A DNA stretch of 64,000 bases from an uncultured Marinobacter sp. (lineage in GTDB: Bacteria > Pseudomonadota > Gammaproteobacteria > Pseudomonadales > Oleiphilaceae). A program made the position numbers and the translations under genes. Where the stretch lies: positions 1-64,000 of the forward strand of contig NZ_CAMPJO010000010.1 of NCBI RefSeq assembly GCF_946886895.1, read 5' to 3'. Of this stretch, positions 56,490 to 64,000 are shown one piece after another. Below the pieces are notes generated by a model. It saw nothing but the letters and a program-made list of their open reading frames with translations. It searched no databases and was not told the DNA's origin. Numbering within the stretch: position 1 is the stretch's first letter; every line of letters begins with the position of its first letter.

Positions 56490-57511
56490 TCGGCTCCCGG
56501 CGTCGCACCCGCAGCACCGTCAACGTCTGGCCAGGCTATGTGGATGCCCTGTCCGCCCTGCTGATGCTGATCATTTTCATGCTGCTGGTGTATGTGGTGA
56601 GCCAGCTCTACCTGTCCCAGACCCTGTCTGACCGCAACTCCGAACTGGCCCGGCTGAACCAGCGGTTGTCGGAAATTTCCGAGTTGCTGGGCCTGGAACG
56701 CAGCAAAACCGAGGCCCTGGAGCAGGAAATGGCGTCGGTGCAGGATACTTACAGTGCCAGCCTGGCGCGACTGGAAAATACCCGTGAACGGTTGATGCAA
56801 CAAACCGCCAACGCCCAGGCCCAGTCGGAGCGACTGCAAAGCCTGGACCAGGCGCTGGACGAGAAAGATGAACTGTCCGCCAGCCAGCAGAACATGATCC
56901 TTCGACTTTCCAATCAGATTGCTTCGCTCCGGGCGCAACTGGCGCAAATTGCTGAAGCCCTGAAGCTGCAAAAAGAAAGGACCGCGGAAAAGGCCGGAGA
57001 ACTCGAGAATGTCAGCCGCCGCCTCAACGTGCTGCTGGCGGAGCGGGTGAACCAACTGGAGCAGTACCAGTCCGAATTCTTCGCCCGGCTGCGGGATATC
57101 CTGGCCGCCAACGAAAACATCCGGATTGTCGGCGACCGCTTCCTGCTGCCGTCGGAACTGCTGTTTGCCTCAGGCTCCGCGCAGCTTGGCGAAGACGGCA
57201 AGCGGGAACTGGACAAACTGGCAAAGGTGTTGCTGAATGTCGCCGACAAGATTCCGGATGATGTGGACTGGATTCTTCGCATTGACGGCCACACCGACAT
57301 CATTCCCATCAACACACCGCAGTTCCCCTCCAACTGGGAACTGTCCACCGCACGGGCCGTCGCCGTCGTGCGCTACCTGGCAGGCCAGGGCGTCCCCGAA
57401 AAACGCATGGTGGCGGCCGGGTTTGGTGAGTTTTTCCCGGTGGCTGAGGGTACCTCGCCGGAGGCACTGCAGAAGAATCGGCGGATTGAGATCAAGTTGA
57501 CGGATCGCTGA
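56486..57511 (+). CDS. MotB-like protein with coiled coil and OmpA peptidoglycan-binding domain
   Basis: 341 residues. One N-terminal span preceded by WPGYVDALSALLMLII, with Asp20 in the position of the MotB proton-carrying aspartate. Residues about 45-190 are heptad-rich coiled coil (RLNQRLSEISELLGLERSKT; ERLQSLDQALDEKDEL). The C-terminal OmpA/MotB domain has RIDGHTDIIPI, NWELSTARAVAVVRYL and NRRIEIKL. It should anchor the preceding channel to peptidoglycan. The coiled coil is much longer than in MotB. Confidence 0.88.
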   Translation: MIGSRRRTRSTVNVWPGYVDALSALLMLIIFMLLVYVVSQLYLSQTLSDRNSELARLNQRLSEISELLGLERSKTEALEQEMASVQDTYSASLARLENTRERLMQQTANAQAQSERLQSLDQALDEKDELSASQQNMILRLSNQIASLRAQLAQIAEALKLQKERTAEKAGELENVSRRLNVLLAERVNQLEQYQSEFFARLRDILAANENIRIVGDRFLLPSELLFASGSAQLGEDGKRELDKLAKVLLNVADKIPDDVDWILRIDGHTDIIPINTPQFPSNWELSTARAVAVVRYLAGQGVPEKRMVAAGFGEFFPVAEGTSPEALQKNRRIEIKLTDR

Positions 57512-57547
57512 CCCTCGACCGGCATGGCGGCGTGTTAAAGCCCTAAC

Positions 57548-58017
57548 TCAATCAACCCCGGATGATCGGGAATAAATCTTGTGCAGTTGTGTATCCTGTT
57601 CGGCCAGCATCAACGCCATCGTAATAATGGATCTGGCCATACCGCGAACAAGATTTAGGAGCATCAGGCCGAAAGCGACCGGCCGGTCCAAGAGCGCGAC
57701 CATCGGGACAAAGCCCATATCGTCCCCTGGTTCATGACGGCGGGCGAGGGTCGTTCGCCGTCCTGCCGTGGCATCCAGGTGCTGACCGTCCCGCTCAGAA
57801 CGATATAGAAGGCCTCGCTGCGTTCGCCGACAGAGTATAGGCACTCCCCTGTATCAAGACGGATCACACGTCCCTTTTCCAGCAAGCGCCGAATCACCTT
57901 GTCCGGAATCGCACCAAAAGTCGAGAGCTCCCGAAAATAAGCAGAGCCCTTCTCCTGCCAATACGCCAGGGCATCCATCTCACGCATGCGATAACTACCT
58001 GGTTGGCGAGTTACCAT
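57548..58017 (-). pseudogene. Cyclic-nucleotide-binding (Crp-like) domain protein, broken
   Basis: The first frame, from 58017, reads ALAYWQEKGSAYFRELSTFG, RVIRLDTGECLYSVGERSEA and FYIVLSGTVSTWM, a typical cyclic-nucleotide-binding beta-roll start. Near 57725 the sense passes to another frame, giving DDMGFVPMVALLDRPVAFGL, MLLNLVRGMARSIITMALML and a stop. The middle of the beta-roll between LDRP and VAFG is also missing. So there is a frameshift plus an internal deletion, and no DNA-binding domain. It is probably non-functional. Confidence 0.75.
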
Positions 58018-58144
58018 TTCAGTATAGCGCGCTCCCAGGCAAAGAAGCGTTCACAATCCGTGATGGAACGAGAACCCGGAGCCGATGTGAATGACAGGCC
58101 TTAAGGGGAATCATTCAACGCTTACTGGCCTTGCCAGTCAACGC

Positions 58145-58763
58145 GACATCCTGAGTTAATCATTCTGCTGTAGCAACGCATGCATTGTCGCAGTATCCGG
58201 CGCCTCAATCCCCAGATGCTCACAACGCCGCAACACCGCTCCGGCAATACTATCCAGCTCCAGAGGCCGCCCCTATTCTTTATCCACCAACATCGACGTC
58301 TTGATAGCATTGAAACTGCTGATCAGCTCGAACATCTCGTCCAGGTCTTTCCTGGTAAGGTTTACACCGTCTGCCTGTGAGGCGGCGATGGTCTCGGCCA
58401 TCGCACCCTAGACGATTTGTGCGGCACCCTCGGCTTCGATAACACCCGGGCTGACAATGTGGCCGCCGATTCGCACGGCCAACCCGCCGATGACTCTGTC
58501 AGCGCCAACGGTCTCGGACAGGAGCGGTTCGTTGTCGACACCGTTTTGCAGGGAAAGCACTGGCGATCGTCCCTGCCTCAAGCCGCTGAGCCAGTTCCCG
58601 GCCATGATAACGGACCGTCAGGCCGTTCGTTTGAATGGCGCACAGATGTGCACCACGCGCTGTCAGTACCGACCGATGTCCGGCTTCCAGCAGCTTTGCA
58701 GCATAATAGCCACCAATGCCTCCGGCACCAATCATCAGAAATCGAAAAGGCATTATCGCATCC
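58145..58763 (-). pseudogene. Ketopantoate reductase-like gene, degraded
   Basis: The N-terminus is clear: MPFRFLMIGAGGIGGYYAAK, then LLEAGHRSVLTARGAHLCAI. Further pieces in other frames are SLQNGVDNEPLLSETVGADR, VIGGLAVRIGGHIVSPGVIE and a tail with DEMFELISSFNAIKTSMLVD, GRPLELDSIAGAVLRRCEHL and APDTATMHALLQQN. These are consecutive ApbA/PanE segments, but several frameshifts, an in-frame stop and deletions separate them. Loss is probably tolerated because another copy exists elsewhere. Confidence 0.8.
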
Positions 58764-59424
58764 AACCAAATCCCGAAAGCGTCTGTGCCTCGTTATTCAT
58801 ACCGCTACTGAACATCCTCTGGGGAAACCGGGAGCCTCCCAGCGAGAAGGCGGCATTGAGCAGACATACCGTCGGGTCATCCAGCTTCGGCGCAGCGTTT
58901 TGCTCAGTGATCCCTTTAAAGGTCATAACCGCGCCCCATTGTTGATCCTGGACCCAACCACTGATCATCTCTCGCAGGTGGCGGTCGTGCGGAGACACCT
59001 TGGTGGATGCTTTGTCGTCCAGGCAAACGATCAGAACCCCCTGTTCACGCAAGACCTCCAGGCACTGACCGACGCGCCGATAGTCATATTCACTCATTCC
59101 AGTATTCAGGCGCAATTCAGACAGATCTCCCGGTTCTTCGGACAGCAGCACCTTGAGCAGGTCTCGTCGGGTATTGGCTACCTCTGTCAGAATGCCAGGC
59201 GTGAATCCCTGCTGATTCAACTGCGAGTGTATAGCCTCGGCCCTGTCGGCACTGCCGCTCAGGTGCATCACAAGGGGCGCGCGAAGGTCAGAATCTGTAC
59301 TGATCAATACCACACTCTTGTACCACTTGCCCCAGATCATCCTCGCAGGCCCCGAGCTGGCCTGTTGCTTAGTCTGTAGGCTCTCAACGTTGCAAGAGAC
59401 AAATAACACGGGCAGCTTGTTCAT
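58753..59424 (-). CDS. LigB-like (class III extradiol dioxygenase) homologue lacking metal ligands
   Basis: 223 residues, open throughout, with GGAG eight bases before ATG at 59424. Order of segments follows LigB/4,5-DOPA dioxygenase proteins as I recall them: LPVLFVSCNVESL where active enzymes have FVSHGSP; WYKSVVLISTDSDLRAPLVM where they have LVISAHWE; ILTEVANTRRDLLKVLLSEE where they have DHGTW; then LSELRLNTGMSEYDYRRVGQ and LEVLREQGVLIVCLDD, which match well. The metal-binding histidines thus seem replaced. It follows the meta-cleavage operon on the same strand, 40 bases after dmpI. It could be a pseudoenzyme or a decaying gene; its C-terminus overlaps the panE remnant. Confidence 0.55.
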   Translation of the reverse strand: MNKLPVLFVSCNVESLQTKQQASSGPARMIWGKWYKSVVLISTDSDLRAPLVMHLSGSADRAEAIHSQLNQQGFTPGILTEVANTRRDLLKVLLSEEPGDLSELRLNTGMSEYDYRRVGQCLEVLREQGVLIVCLDDKASTKVSPHDRHLREMISGWVQDQQWGAVMTFKGITEQNAAPKLDDPTVCLLNAAFSLGGSRFPQRMFSSGMNNEAQTLSGFGWMR

Positions 59425-59463
59425 GGGCATTTCTCCGGAGATAGTCAGATCAGAAGCCGGGGC

Positions 59464-59655
59464 TCATCGCCCCAGCTTCCTCGCGGATTGTCCGGCAATA
59501 CCAAAGTGCTGTTTGGGCATTTCGGTAATCATCACCCGAATGCGCTCCAGAGGCGCATCGAGGGAATGCGACATGGCTTCGGAGACTTCCCGGATAAGCG
59601 TCTCTTTCTGCTCATCCGTCCGACCTTCTATGATATAAAGCTGTGCAATCGGCAT
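59464..59655 (-). CDS. dmpI: 4-oxalocrotonate tautomerase
   Basis: 63 residues, the usual size. It starts MPIAQLYIIEGRTDEQKETL, giving the catalytic N-terminal proline after Met removal and the conserved Arg. It isomerises 2-hydroxymuconate to the 2-oxo form in the oxalocrotonate branch of meta-cleavage. A perfect AAGGAGG site precedes it, nine bases after dmpH. Confidence 0.95.
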   Translation of the reverse strand: MPIAQLYIIEGRTDEQKETLIREVSEAMSHSLDAPLERIRVMITEMPKQHFGIAGQSARKLGR

Positions 59656-59664
59656 GTTGCCTCC

Positions 59665-60459
59665 TTATTCGAACCGTGCAGACACTGTGCCCAGGTTCTG
59701 GTAGCGGACCGTAATGTTGTCACCGGGTTCAACGGTAATGGCTGCAGTAATACCGCCAGTCATAATGAAGGTTCCAGCCGGGATGTGTTCACCACGCTCG
59801 GCCAGCAGGTTGGCCAGCATAGCCACGCTGGAAGCTGGATGGCCCAGTACGGCTGCGCCGGCGCCCACGTCCACCACTTCACCGTTTTTCTCGACGACCA
59901 CACCCAGGGTTTTCAGGTCGACGTCCGCCACATCCGCCATCTGGCCACCGGTAATGAAGCGGGTGGAGGAGGCGTTGTCCGCCACCACACTCACCAGGTC
60001 AAACTTGAAGTTCTCGTAGCGGGAGTCGATCACTTCCACCGCAGGAATAACAAAATCGGTGGCGGCCAGCACCTGGCCAATGTGACAGCCCGGCCCTTTC
60101 AGCGGCTCCTTGGTGACAAAGGCAATTTCGGCCTCGATCTTCGGGTGAATCAGTTCCTTCGTATTCACCACGCCGCCATCGGGCACACTGAAATAATCCG
60201 CCAGGAAACCGTAAATCGGCGTTTCCACACCCATCTGGGCCATCTTGGCCCAGGAAGTCAGGCCCATCTTCATGCCAACGATTTTGTTGCCCCGCGCTTC
60301 CTTGCGACGGCGAATTTCCCACTGCACGTCGTAAGCATCTTCGAAGGTCATCTCCGGGTAATCGTTGGTGACCTTGGTAATGTCGTGAGCCTGCAGTTCG
60401 GCGTTTTCCACGTGTTCAGCCAGGGCCAAAACCTGTTCGCGATTCAATGTCTTGCTCAT
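59665..60459 (-). CDS. dmpH: 4-oxalocrotonate decarboxylase
   Basis: 264 residues, fumarylacetoacetase-hydratase superfamily. EKLGM-like core [40 protein letters not shown], and [20 protein letters not shown] are typical. It removes CO2 from 2-oxo-3-hexenedioate. It is close in sequence to the neighbouring hydratase, as known for DmpH/DmpE, and is told apart by position and the KMGLTS segment. It overlaps dmpG by four bases. Confidence 0.94.
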   Translation of the reverse strand: MSKTLNREQVLALAEHVENAELQAHDITKVTNDYPEMTFEDAYDVQWEIRRRKEARGNKIVGMKMGLTSWAKMAQMGVETPIYGFLADYFSVPDGGVVNTKELIHPKIEAEIAFVTKEPLKGPGCHIGQVLAATDFVIPAVEVIDSRYENFKFDLVSVVADNASSTRFITGGQMADVADVDLKTLGVVVEKNGEVVDVGAGAAVLGHPASSVAMLANLLAERGEHIPAGTFIMTGGITAAITVEPGDNITVRYQNLGTVSARFE

Positions 60460-61493
60460 GCGTTATGCTCCTTCTGTGCCGCCAGCAGATCCAGCGCCAC
60501 GTCCACAATCATGTCTTCCTGGCCACCCACCATGCGGCGTTTGCCCAGTTCAACGAGAATATCCACAGTCTTCAAACCGTACTTCTGGGCCGCCACTTCC
60601 GAATGGCGCAGGAAGCTGGAGTAAACACCGGCGTAACCCAGGGCCAGCGTTTCGCGGTCCACCCGCACCGGGCGGTCCTGCAGCGGACGCACAATGTCGT
60701 CAGCGGCGTCCATCAGCGCGTACACGTCCGTGCCGTGCTCCCAGCCCAGCTTGTCGAAGGCGGCAATGCACACTTCCAGCGGGGCGTTGCCGGCGCCGGC
60801 ACCCATGCCCGCCAGGGAAGCATCGACACGGTCACAGCCTTCTTCCACCGCCACGATGGAGTTAGCCACACCCAGGGCCAGGTTGTGGTGAGCATGAATA
60901 CCGGTTTCGGTTTCCGGTTTGAGCACATCCTTGAGGGCCCGGAAACGGTCCCGGATGTCGTTCATGTTCATGGCGCCGCCGGAGTCGACGACATACAGGC
61001 AAGTGGCGCCGTAGTCTTCCATCAGCTTCGCCTGTTCCGCCAGACCCTGTGGGGTCTGCATGTGGCTCATCATCAGGAAGCCCACGGTGTCCATGCCCAG
61101 CTTGCGGGCGTGTTCGATGTGCTGCCTTGATACGTCGGCTTCGGTGCAGTGGGTCGCGACACGGACGATGCGTGCACCGGCGTTGTAGGCGTTGTCCAGG
61201 TCGTGGACGGTACCGATGCCGGGCAGCAGCAGGGTGGCGATTTTGGCATGCTCGATGACGTCGGCTACGGCTTCGATCCACTCCAGGTCGGTGTGGGCAC
61301 CAAAGCCGTAGTTGAAGCTGGAGCCCTGCAGGCCGTCGCCGTGGGCCACTTCAATGGAATCGACTTTGGCTTTATCCAGTGCCCGCGCAATGTCCTGCAC
61401 GTTCTTGATGGAGTACTGATGGCGAATGGCGTGGCTGCCGTCGCGCAGGGTCACGTCGGAGATGTAGAGTTTCTTTCCGGGATTGAAGGTCAT
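60456..61493 (-). CDS. dmpG: 4-hydroxy-2-oxovalerate aldolase
   Basis: 345 residues. N-terminal TIM barrel with [20 protein letters not shown] (metal and substrate Arg/Asp), [20 protein letters not shown], and [20 protein letters not shown] with the metal-binding HxH. The C-terminal communication domain follows. It splits 4-hydroxy-2-oxovalerate to pyruvate and acetaldehyde and channels the latter to DmpF. Confidence 0.96.
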   Translation of the reverse strand: MTFNPGKKLYISDVTLRDGSHAIRHQYSIKNVQDIARALDKAKVDSIEVAHGDGLQGSSFNYGFGAHTDLEWIEAVADVIEHAKIATLLLPGIGTVHDLDNAYNAGARIVRVATHCTEADVSRQHIEHARKLGMDTVGFLMMSHMQTPQGLAEQAKLMEDYGATCLYVVDSGGAMNMNDIRDRFRALKDVLKPETETGIHAHHNLALGVANSIVAVEEGCDRVDASLAGMGAGAGNAPLEVCIAAFDKLGWEHGTDVYALMDAADDIVRPLQDRPVRVDRETLALGYAGVYSSFLRHSEVAAQKYGLKTVDILVELGKRRMVGGQEDMIVDVALDLLAAQKEHNA

Positions 61494-61506
61494 GGTTCGT
61501 TCCTCC

Positions 61507-62442
61507 TCAGTTGACCAGCGATTCGGCGATGCGCTCGGCGGTACCGAGTGCGGCGGAGGTCATGATGTCCAGGTTGCCGGCGTAGGCCGGCAGGTAATGG
61601 GCGGCGCCCTCCACTTCCAGGAAGATAGAGGTCTTCAGGCCGCTGAAGCGGCCCAGGCCCGGGACGTTCATGGGCTGGTCTTCCGGAATCACATCAAACT
61701 GCACCTTCTGCTTCAGACGATAGCCCGGTACGTAGCTGTTGACGGCCTTGACCATTTCTTCCACGGAGGCTTCCACTTCCGCCTGGTCGGCGGCATCGGA
61801 GAGCACGTAGACCGTGTCCCGCATCAGCAGGGGCGGCTCGGCCGGATTCAGGATGATGATGGCCTTGCCCTTTTGGGCGCCGCCCACCACTTCAATGGCC
61901 TTGGCCGTGGTTTCGGTGAACTCGTCGATGTTGGCGCGGGTGCCGGGGCCGGCGGACTTCGAAGAAATCGAGGCGACGATTTCGGCGTAGTGGGCCTTGG
62001 CCACGCGGGACACGGCCGCCACCATGGGAATCGTCGCCTGGCCACCGCAGGTGACCATGTTGACGTTGCCTTCCGCCAGGTTCTGCTCCAGGTTGACCAC
62101 CGGCACGCAGTAGGGGCCGATGGCGGCCGGCGTCAGGTCCACCATGCGAATGTCCGGCTTGTGCGCGCGCAGGAACTTGTCGTTCTGTACGTGAGCGCCG
62201 GCGGAGGTGGCATCGAACACGATGTCGATGTCGGCGAATTCCGGCATCTTCACCAGGCCGTGCACACCCTCGTGGGTCGTGGCCACGCCCATGCGTTGGG
62301 CGCGGGCCAGACCGTCGGATTCCGGGTCAATGCCCACCACCACACCCATTTCAATATGCCTGCCATTGCGCAGGATCTTGATCATCAGGTCGGTACCGAT
62401 GTTGCCCGAGCCAATGATCGCTGCTTTGATTTTCTTGCTCAT
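61507..62442 (-). CDS. dmpF: Acetaldehyde dehydrogenase (acylating)
   Basis: 311 residues. NAD-binding [20 protein letters not shown], active-site Cys in [20 protein letters not shown] near residue 131, and [15 protein letters not shown]. It makes acetyl-CoA from acetaldehyde in complex with DmpG. It lies 13 bases upstream of dmpG on the same strand. Confidence 0.96.
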   Translation of the reverse strand: MSKKIKAAIIGSGNIGTDLMIKILRNGRHIEMGVVVGIDPESDGLARAQRMGVATTHEGVHGLVKMPEFADIDIVFDATSAGAHVQNDKFLRAHKPDIRMVDLTPAAIGPYCVPVVNLEQNLAEGNVNMVTCGGQATIPMVAAVSRVAKAHYAEIVASISSKSAGPGTRANIDEFTETTAKAIEVVGGAQKGKAIIILNPAEPPLLMRDTVYVLSDAADQAEVEASVEEMVKAVNSYVPGYRLKQKVQFDVIPEDQPMNVPGLGRFSGLKTSIFLEVEGAAHYLPAYAGNLDIMTSAALGTAERIAESLVN

Positions 62443-62468
62443 AGCCTGTTCCTCATCATTCTTGCCGG

Positions 62469-63254
62469 TCAGGCAAAGCGCACCGAAGCACTGCCAACGC
62501 CACCTATATCAACCCGCATGTAATCGCCGGCCTTGACCGGCTCCAGCGGTACCAGCGAGCCGGACAGGATCACTTCGCCCGCCTTCAGGGAAATCCCGAA
62601 CTCGCCCAGGGTATTGGCTAGCCAGGTGACACAGTTCACCGGTGACCCAAGAGCTGCCGCACCAGCGCCGGCACTTAGCACACTGCCGTTCTTTTCCACC
62701 ACCATGCCACAGGTCACCAGGTCCACCTTACGAGGGGACACAGCCTGGTCACCCAACACAAACAGGCCGCAGGAAGCGTTGTCGGCAATGGTGTCCTGAA
62801 TGGCGATCTTCCAGTCACGAATGCGGGAATCGACGATCTCGAAACACGGCATCACACATTCGGTGGCCGCCAGTACGTCGGCATTAGTCACGCCCGGGCC
62901 GGTCAGGTCTTTTTTCAGAATGAAGGCAATTTCGCCTTCGGCCCGCGGTGCAATCAATCTGTCGCTGATGCGCACGGTTTCGCCGCTGTTGAACACCATG
63001 TCGTCGGTGAGATAACCGAAATCCGGCTGGTGAACATTAAGCATGTTCTGAACGGCCTTGCTGGTAACGCCGATTTTCTTGCCAATGACCGAGGCACCAT
63101 CCGCCAGACGGCGCTCCAGCATGCGCAGGGAAATGTGGTAGGCATCATCAATACTGATGTCTTCACCACGGCTTGTCAGCGGTTCTACCGCCTCCCGACT
63201 CAACATGGCCTGGTAGAGCTCGTCGCCCAGCGCCTGAATTCGTGTCTGTTCCAT
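62469..63254 (-). CDS. dmpE: 2-oxopent-4-enoate (2-hydroxypenta-2,4-dienoate) hydratase
   Basis: 261 residues, same superfamily as Dmp[41 protein letters not shown] and [20 protein letters not shown] are the expected blocks. It adds water to give 4-hydroxy-2-oxovalerate. ATG at 63254 shares one base with the dmpD stop (TAATG). Confidence 0.94.
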   Translation of the reverse strand: MEQTRIQALGDELYQAMLSREAVEPLTSRGEDISIDDAYHISLRMLERRLADGASVIGKKIGVTSKAVQNMLNVHQPDFGYLTDDMVFNSGETVRISDRLIAPRAEGEIAFILKKDLTGPGVTNADVLAATECVMPCFEIVDSRIRDWKIAIQDTIADNASCGLFVLGDQAVSPRKVDLVTCGMVVEKNGSVLSAGAGAAALGSPVNCVTWLANTLGEFGISLKAGEVILSGSLVPLEPVKAGDYMRVDIGGVGSASVRFA

Positions 63255-64000
63255 TACTGTGCTCCTGCAGCCGCTTGATCGGCCTCGGTCAGAAAGTCGT
63301 TAACCAGCCGGGCAAACCGGTCGGCGTGTTCAATCTGGGTCCAGTGTCCGCAACGGCCGAACACGTGCAACTGAGCCCGGTCAATCAGTTCCGCCAGCTT
63401 CAGGGACGCTTCCAGTGGAATCACTTCGTCTTCGCGGCCGTGCAGGATCAGGGCCTCATGGGGCAATGCCCGGATGTCATCCTCGTTACTGGCCAGGTCG
63501 TCTACCCAGCGCTGGCGCGGTGCCGGGAACATCGCCGCAAAGGATTCCTGGAAACCGGGACGAATACTGGCCTGATAGCGCATTTCTGCCAGCTCTTCCG
63601 TCAGCAGGCCCTTATTGAAGGCAAACACATCCATCAACCGGCGCATGGCATCCAGTGAAGGTTTATAACCCCAGACTTCATCCAGGCCTTTGGTGATCGG
63701 GAATTTCACACCCACCGATCCCATCAACACCAGCCGGCGAACCCGTTGCGGGTGTTCGATGGCCAGCGCCAGGGCCAGTCCACCACCGAAGGAATTCCCC
63801 ACCAGGTCAACCTGCTCCAGCCCCAGTTCGTCCAGAACGCCGACAGCATGCTTCACCCAGCGCTCCCGGTTGTATATCTGGTCTTCGGGACGTTCGCTGT
63901 AACCGAATCCGAGCATGTCCGGCGCTACTACGCGACGGTGCTTGGCCAGTTCCGGAATCACCAGCCGCCAGTTGGCCCAGGCAGTCACTCCGGGCCCGGA
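63254..64000 (-). CDS. dmpD: 2-hydroxymuconate semialdehyde hydrolase (partial, cut by window edge)
   Basis: About 248 residues are visible; the N-terminus lies beyond 64000. Alpha/beta hydrolase with the oxyanion region SGPGVTAWANWRLVIPEL at the edge, nucleophile LVGNSFGGGLALALAIEHPQ, Asp in ILHGREDEVIPLEAS and His in GRCGHWTQIEHADRF. It releases formate or acetate from meta-cleavage products. GTG at 63988 is in frame but is not a likely start because conserved sequence continues upstream of it. Confidence 0.95.
   Translation of the reverse strand, partial: SGPGVTAWANWRLVIPELAKHRRVVAPDMLGFGYSERPEDQIYNRERWVKHAVGVLDELGLEQVDLVGNSFGGGLALALAIEHPQRVRRLVLMGSVGVKFPITKGLDEVWGYKPSLDAMRRLMDVFAFNKGLLTEELAEMRYQASIRPGFQESFAAMFPAPRQRWVDDLASNEDDIRALPHEALILHGREDEVIPLEASLKLAELIDRAQLHVFGRCGHWTQIEHADRFARLVNDFLTEADQAAAGAQ

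Noticed and set aside
55761..57511. Zorya defence system (ZorA/ZorB)
   Set aside because: The MotA-like protein lacks the long cytoplasmic tail of ZorA, and no ZorC/D/E genes follow; only the generic stator pair is present.
61483..62523. 346-codon His-rich frame opposite dmpF
   Set aside because: Antisense shadow of dmpF with low-complexity composition and no homology that I recognise.

Overview
The window looks like a chromosomal segment from a marine gammaproteobacterium, most likely Marinobacter or a close relative. This is inferred from the mix of Pseudomonas-like aromatic catabolism genes, a complete pel exopolysaccharide operon, high-GC coding regions and purely bacterial gene organisation. 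No rRNA, tRNA or CRISPR array was recognised.

Positions 1-17000 form an accessory, mobile-element-rich block. At the left edge a group II intron carrying its own reverse transcriptase/maturase sits precisely inside the tnpA gene of an IS66-family element, followed by the tail of a second IS66 element. Next comes a visibly AT-richer block of three same-strand genes: a 1826-residue secreted protein with PQQ-type propeller repeats and thrombospondin type-3 calcium repeats, a roughly 2.3-kilo-residue SpvB/Rhs-type polymorphic toxin ending in an HNH nuclease, and a small DUF4265 protein that is the probable immunity partner. A decayed IS1380 transposase closes the block.

Positions 17000-31000 hold a membrane protein, an HD-GYP cyclic-di-GMP phosphodiesterase and the full pelABCDEFG operon for the cationic Pel polysaccharide. 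PelD keeps the RxxD cyclic-di-GMP binding motif. Positions 31000-33700 carry two hotdog thioesterases, a solute-binding protein and a DJ-1/PfpI protein.

Positions 33700-46800 encode a complete benzoate to succinyl-CoA plus acetyl-CoA route. benE imports benzoate, benABCD make catechol, catA/catB/catC take catechol to 3-oxoadipate enol-lactone, and pcaD/pcaIJ/pcaF finish. The cat and ben genes form one leftward supra-operon (catBCA-benABCD-benE) with the LysR regulator catR divergent from catB. pcaIJFD run rightward, divergent from the IclR regulator pcaR, with a convincing operator and promoter between them. A perfect hairpin separates the convergent ends of catR and pcaR.

Positions 46900-55700 carry a short chemoreceptor, a branched-chain-type ABC importer (binding protein plus two permeases and two ATPases), a DcaP-like porin, an IclR regulator and a BenR/XylS-like AraC regulator. 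Together they look like a sensing, uptake and control unit for aromatic or related organic acids. Positions 55700-57500 hold a MotA/TolQ-like and OmpA/MotB-like pair. Positions 57500-59400 are a decay zone with a broken cyclic-nucleotide-binding gene, a shattered ketopantoate reductase and an intact LigB-like ring-cleavage homologue that seems to have lost its metal ligands.

From 59460 to the right edge runs a leftward catechol meta-cleavage lower operon in the dmp order D-E-F-G-H-I (dmpD is cut by the window edge). The organism therefore encodes both ortho and meta catechol routes side by side.
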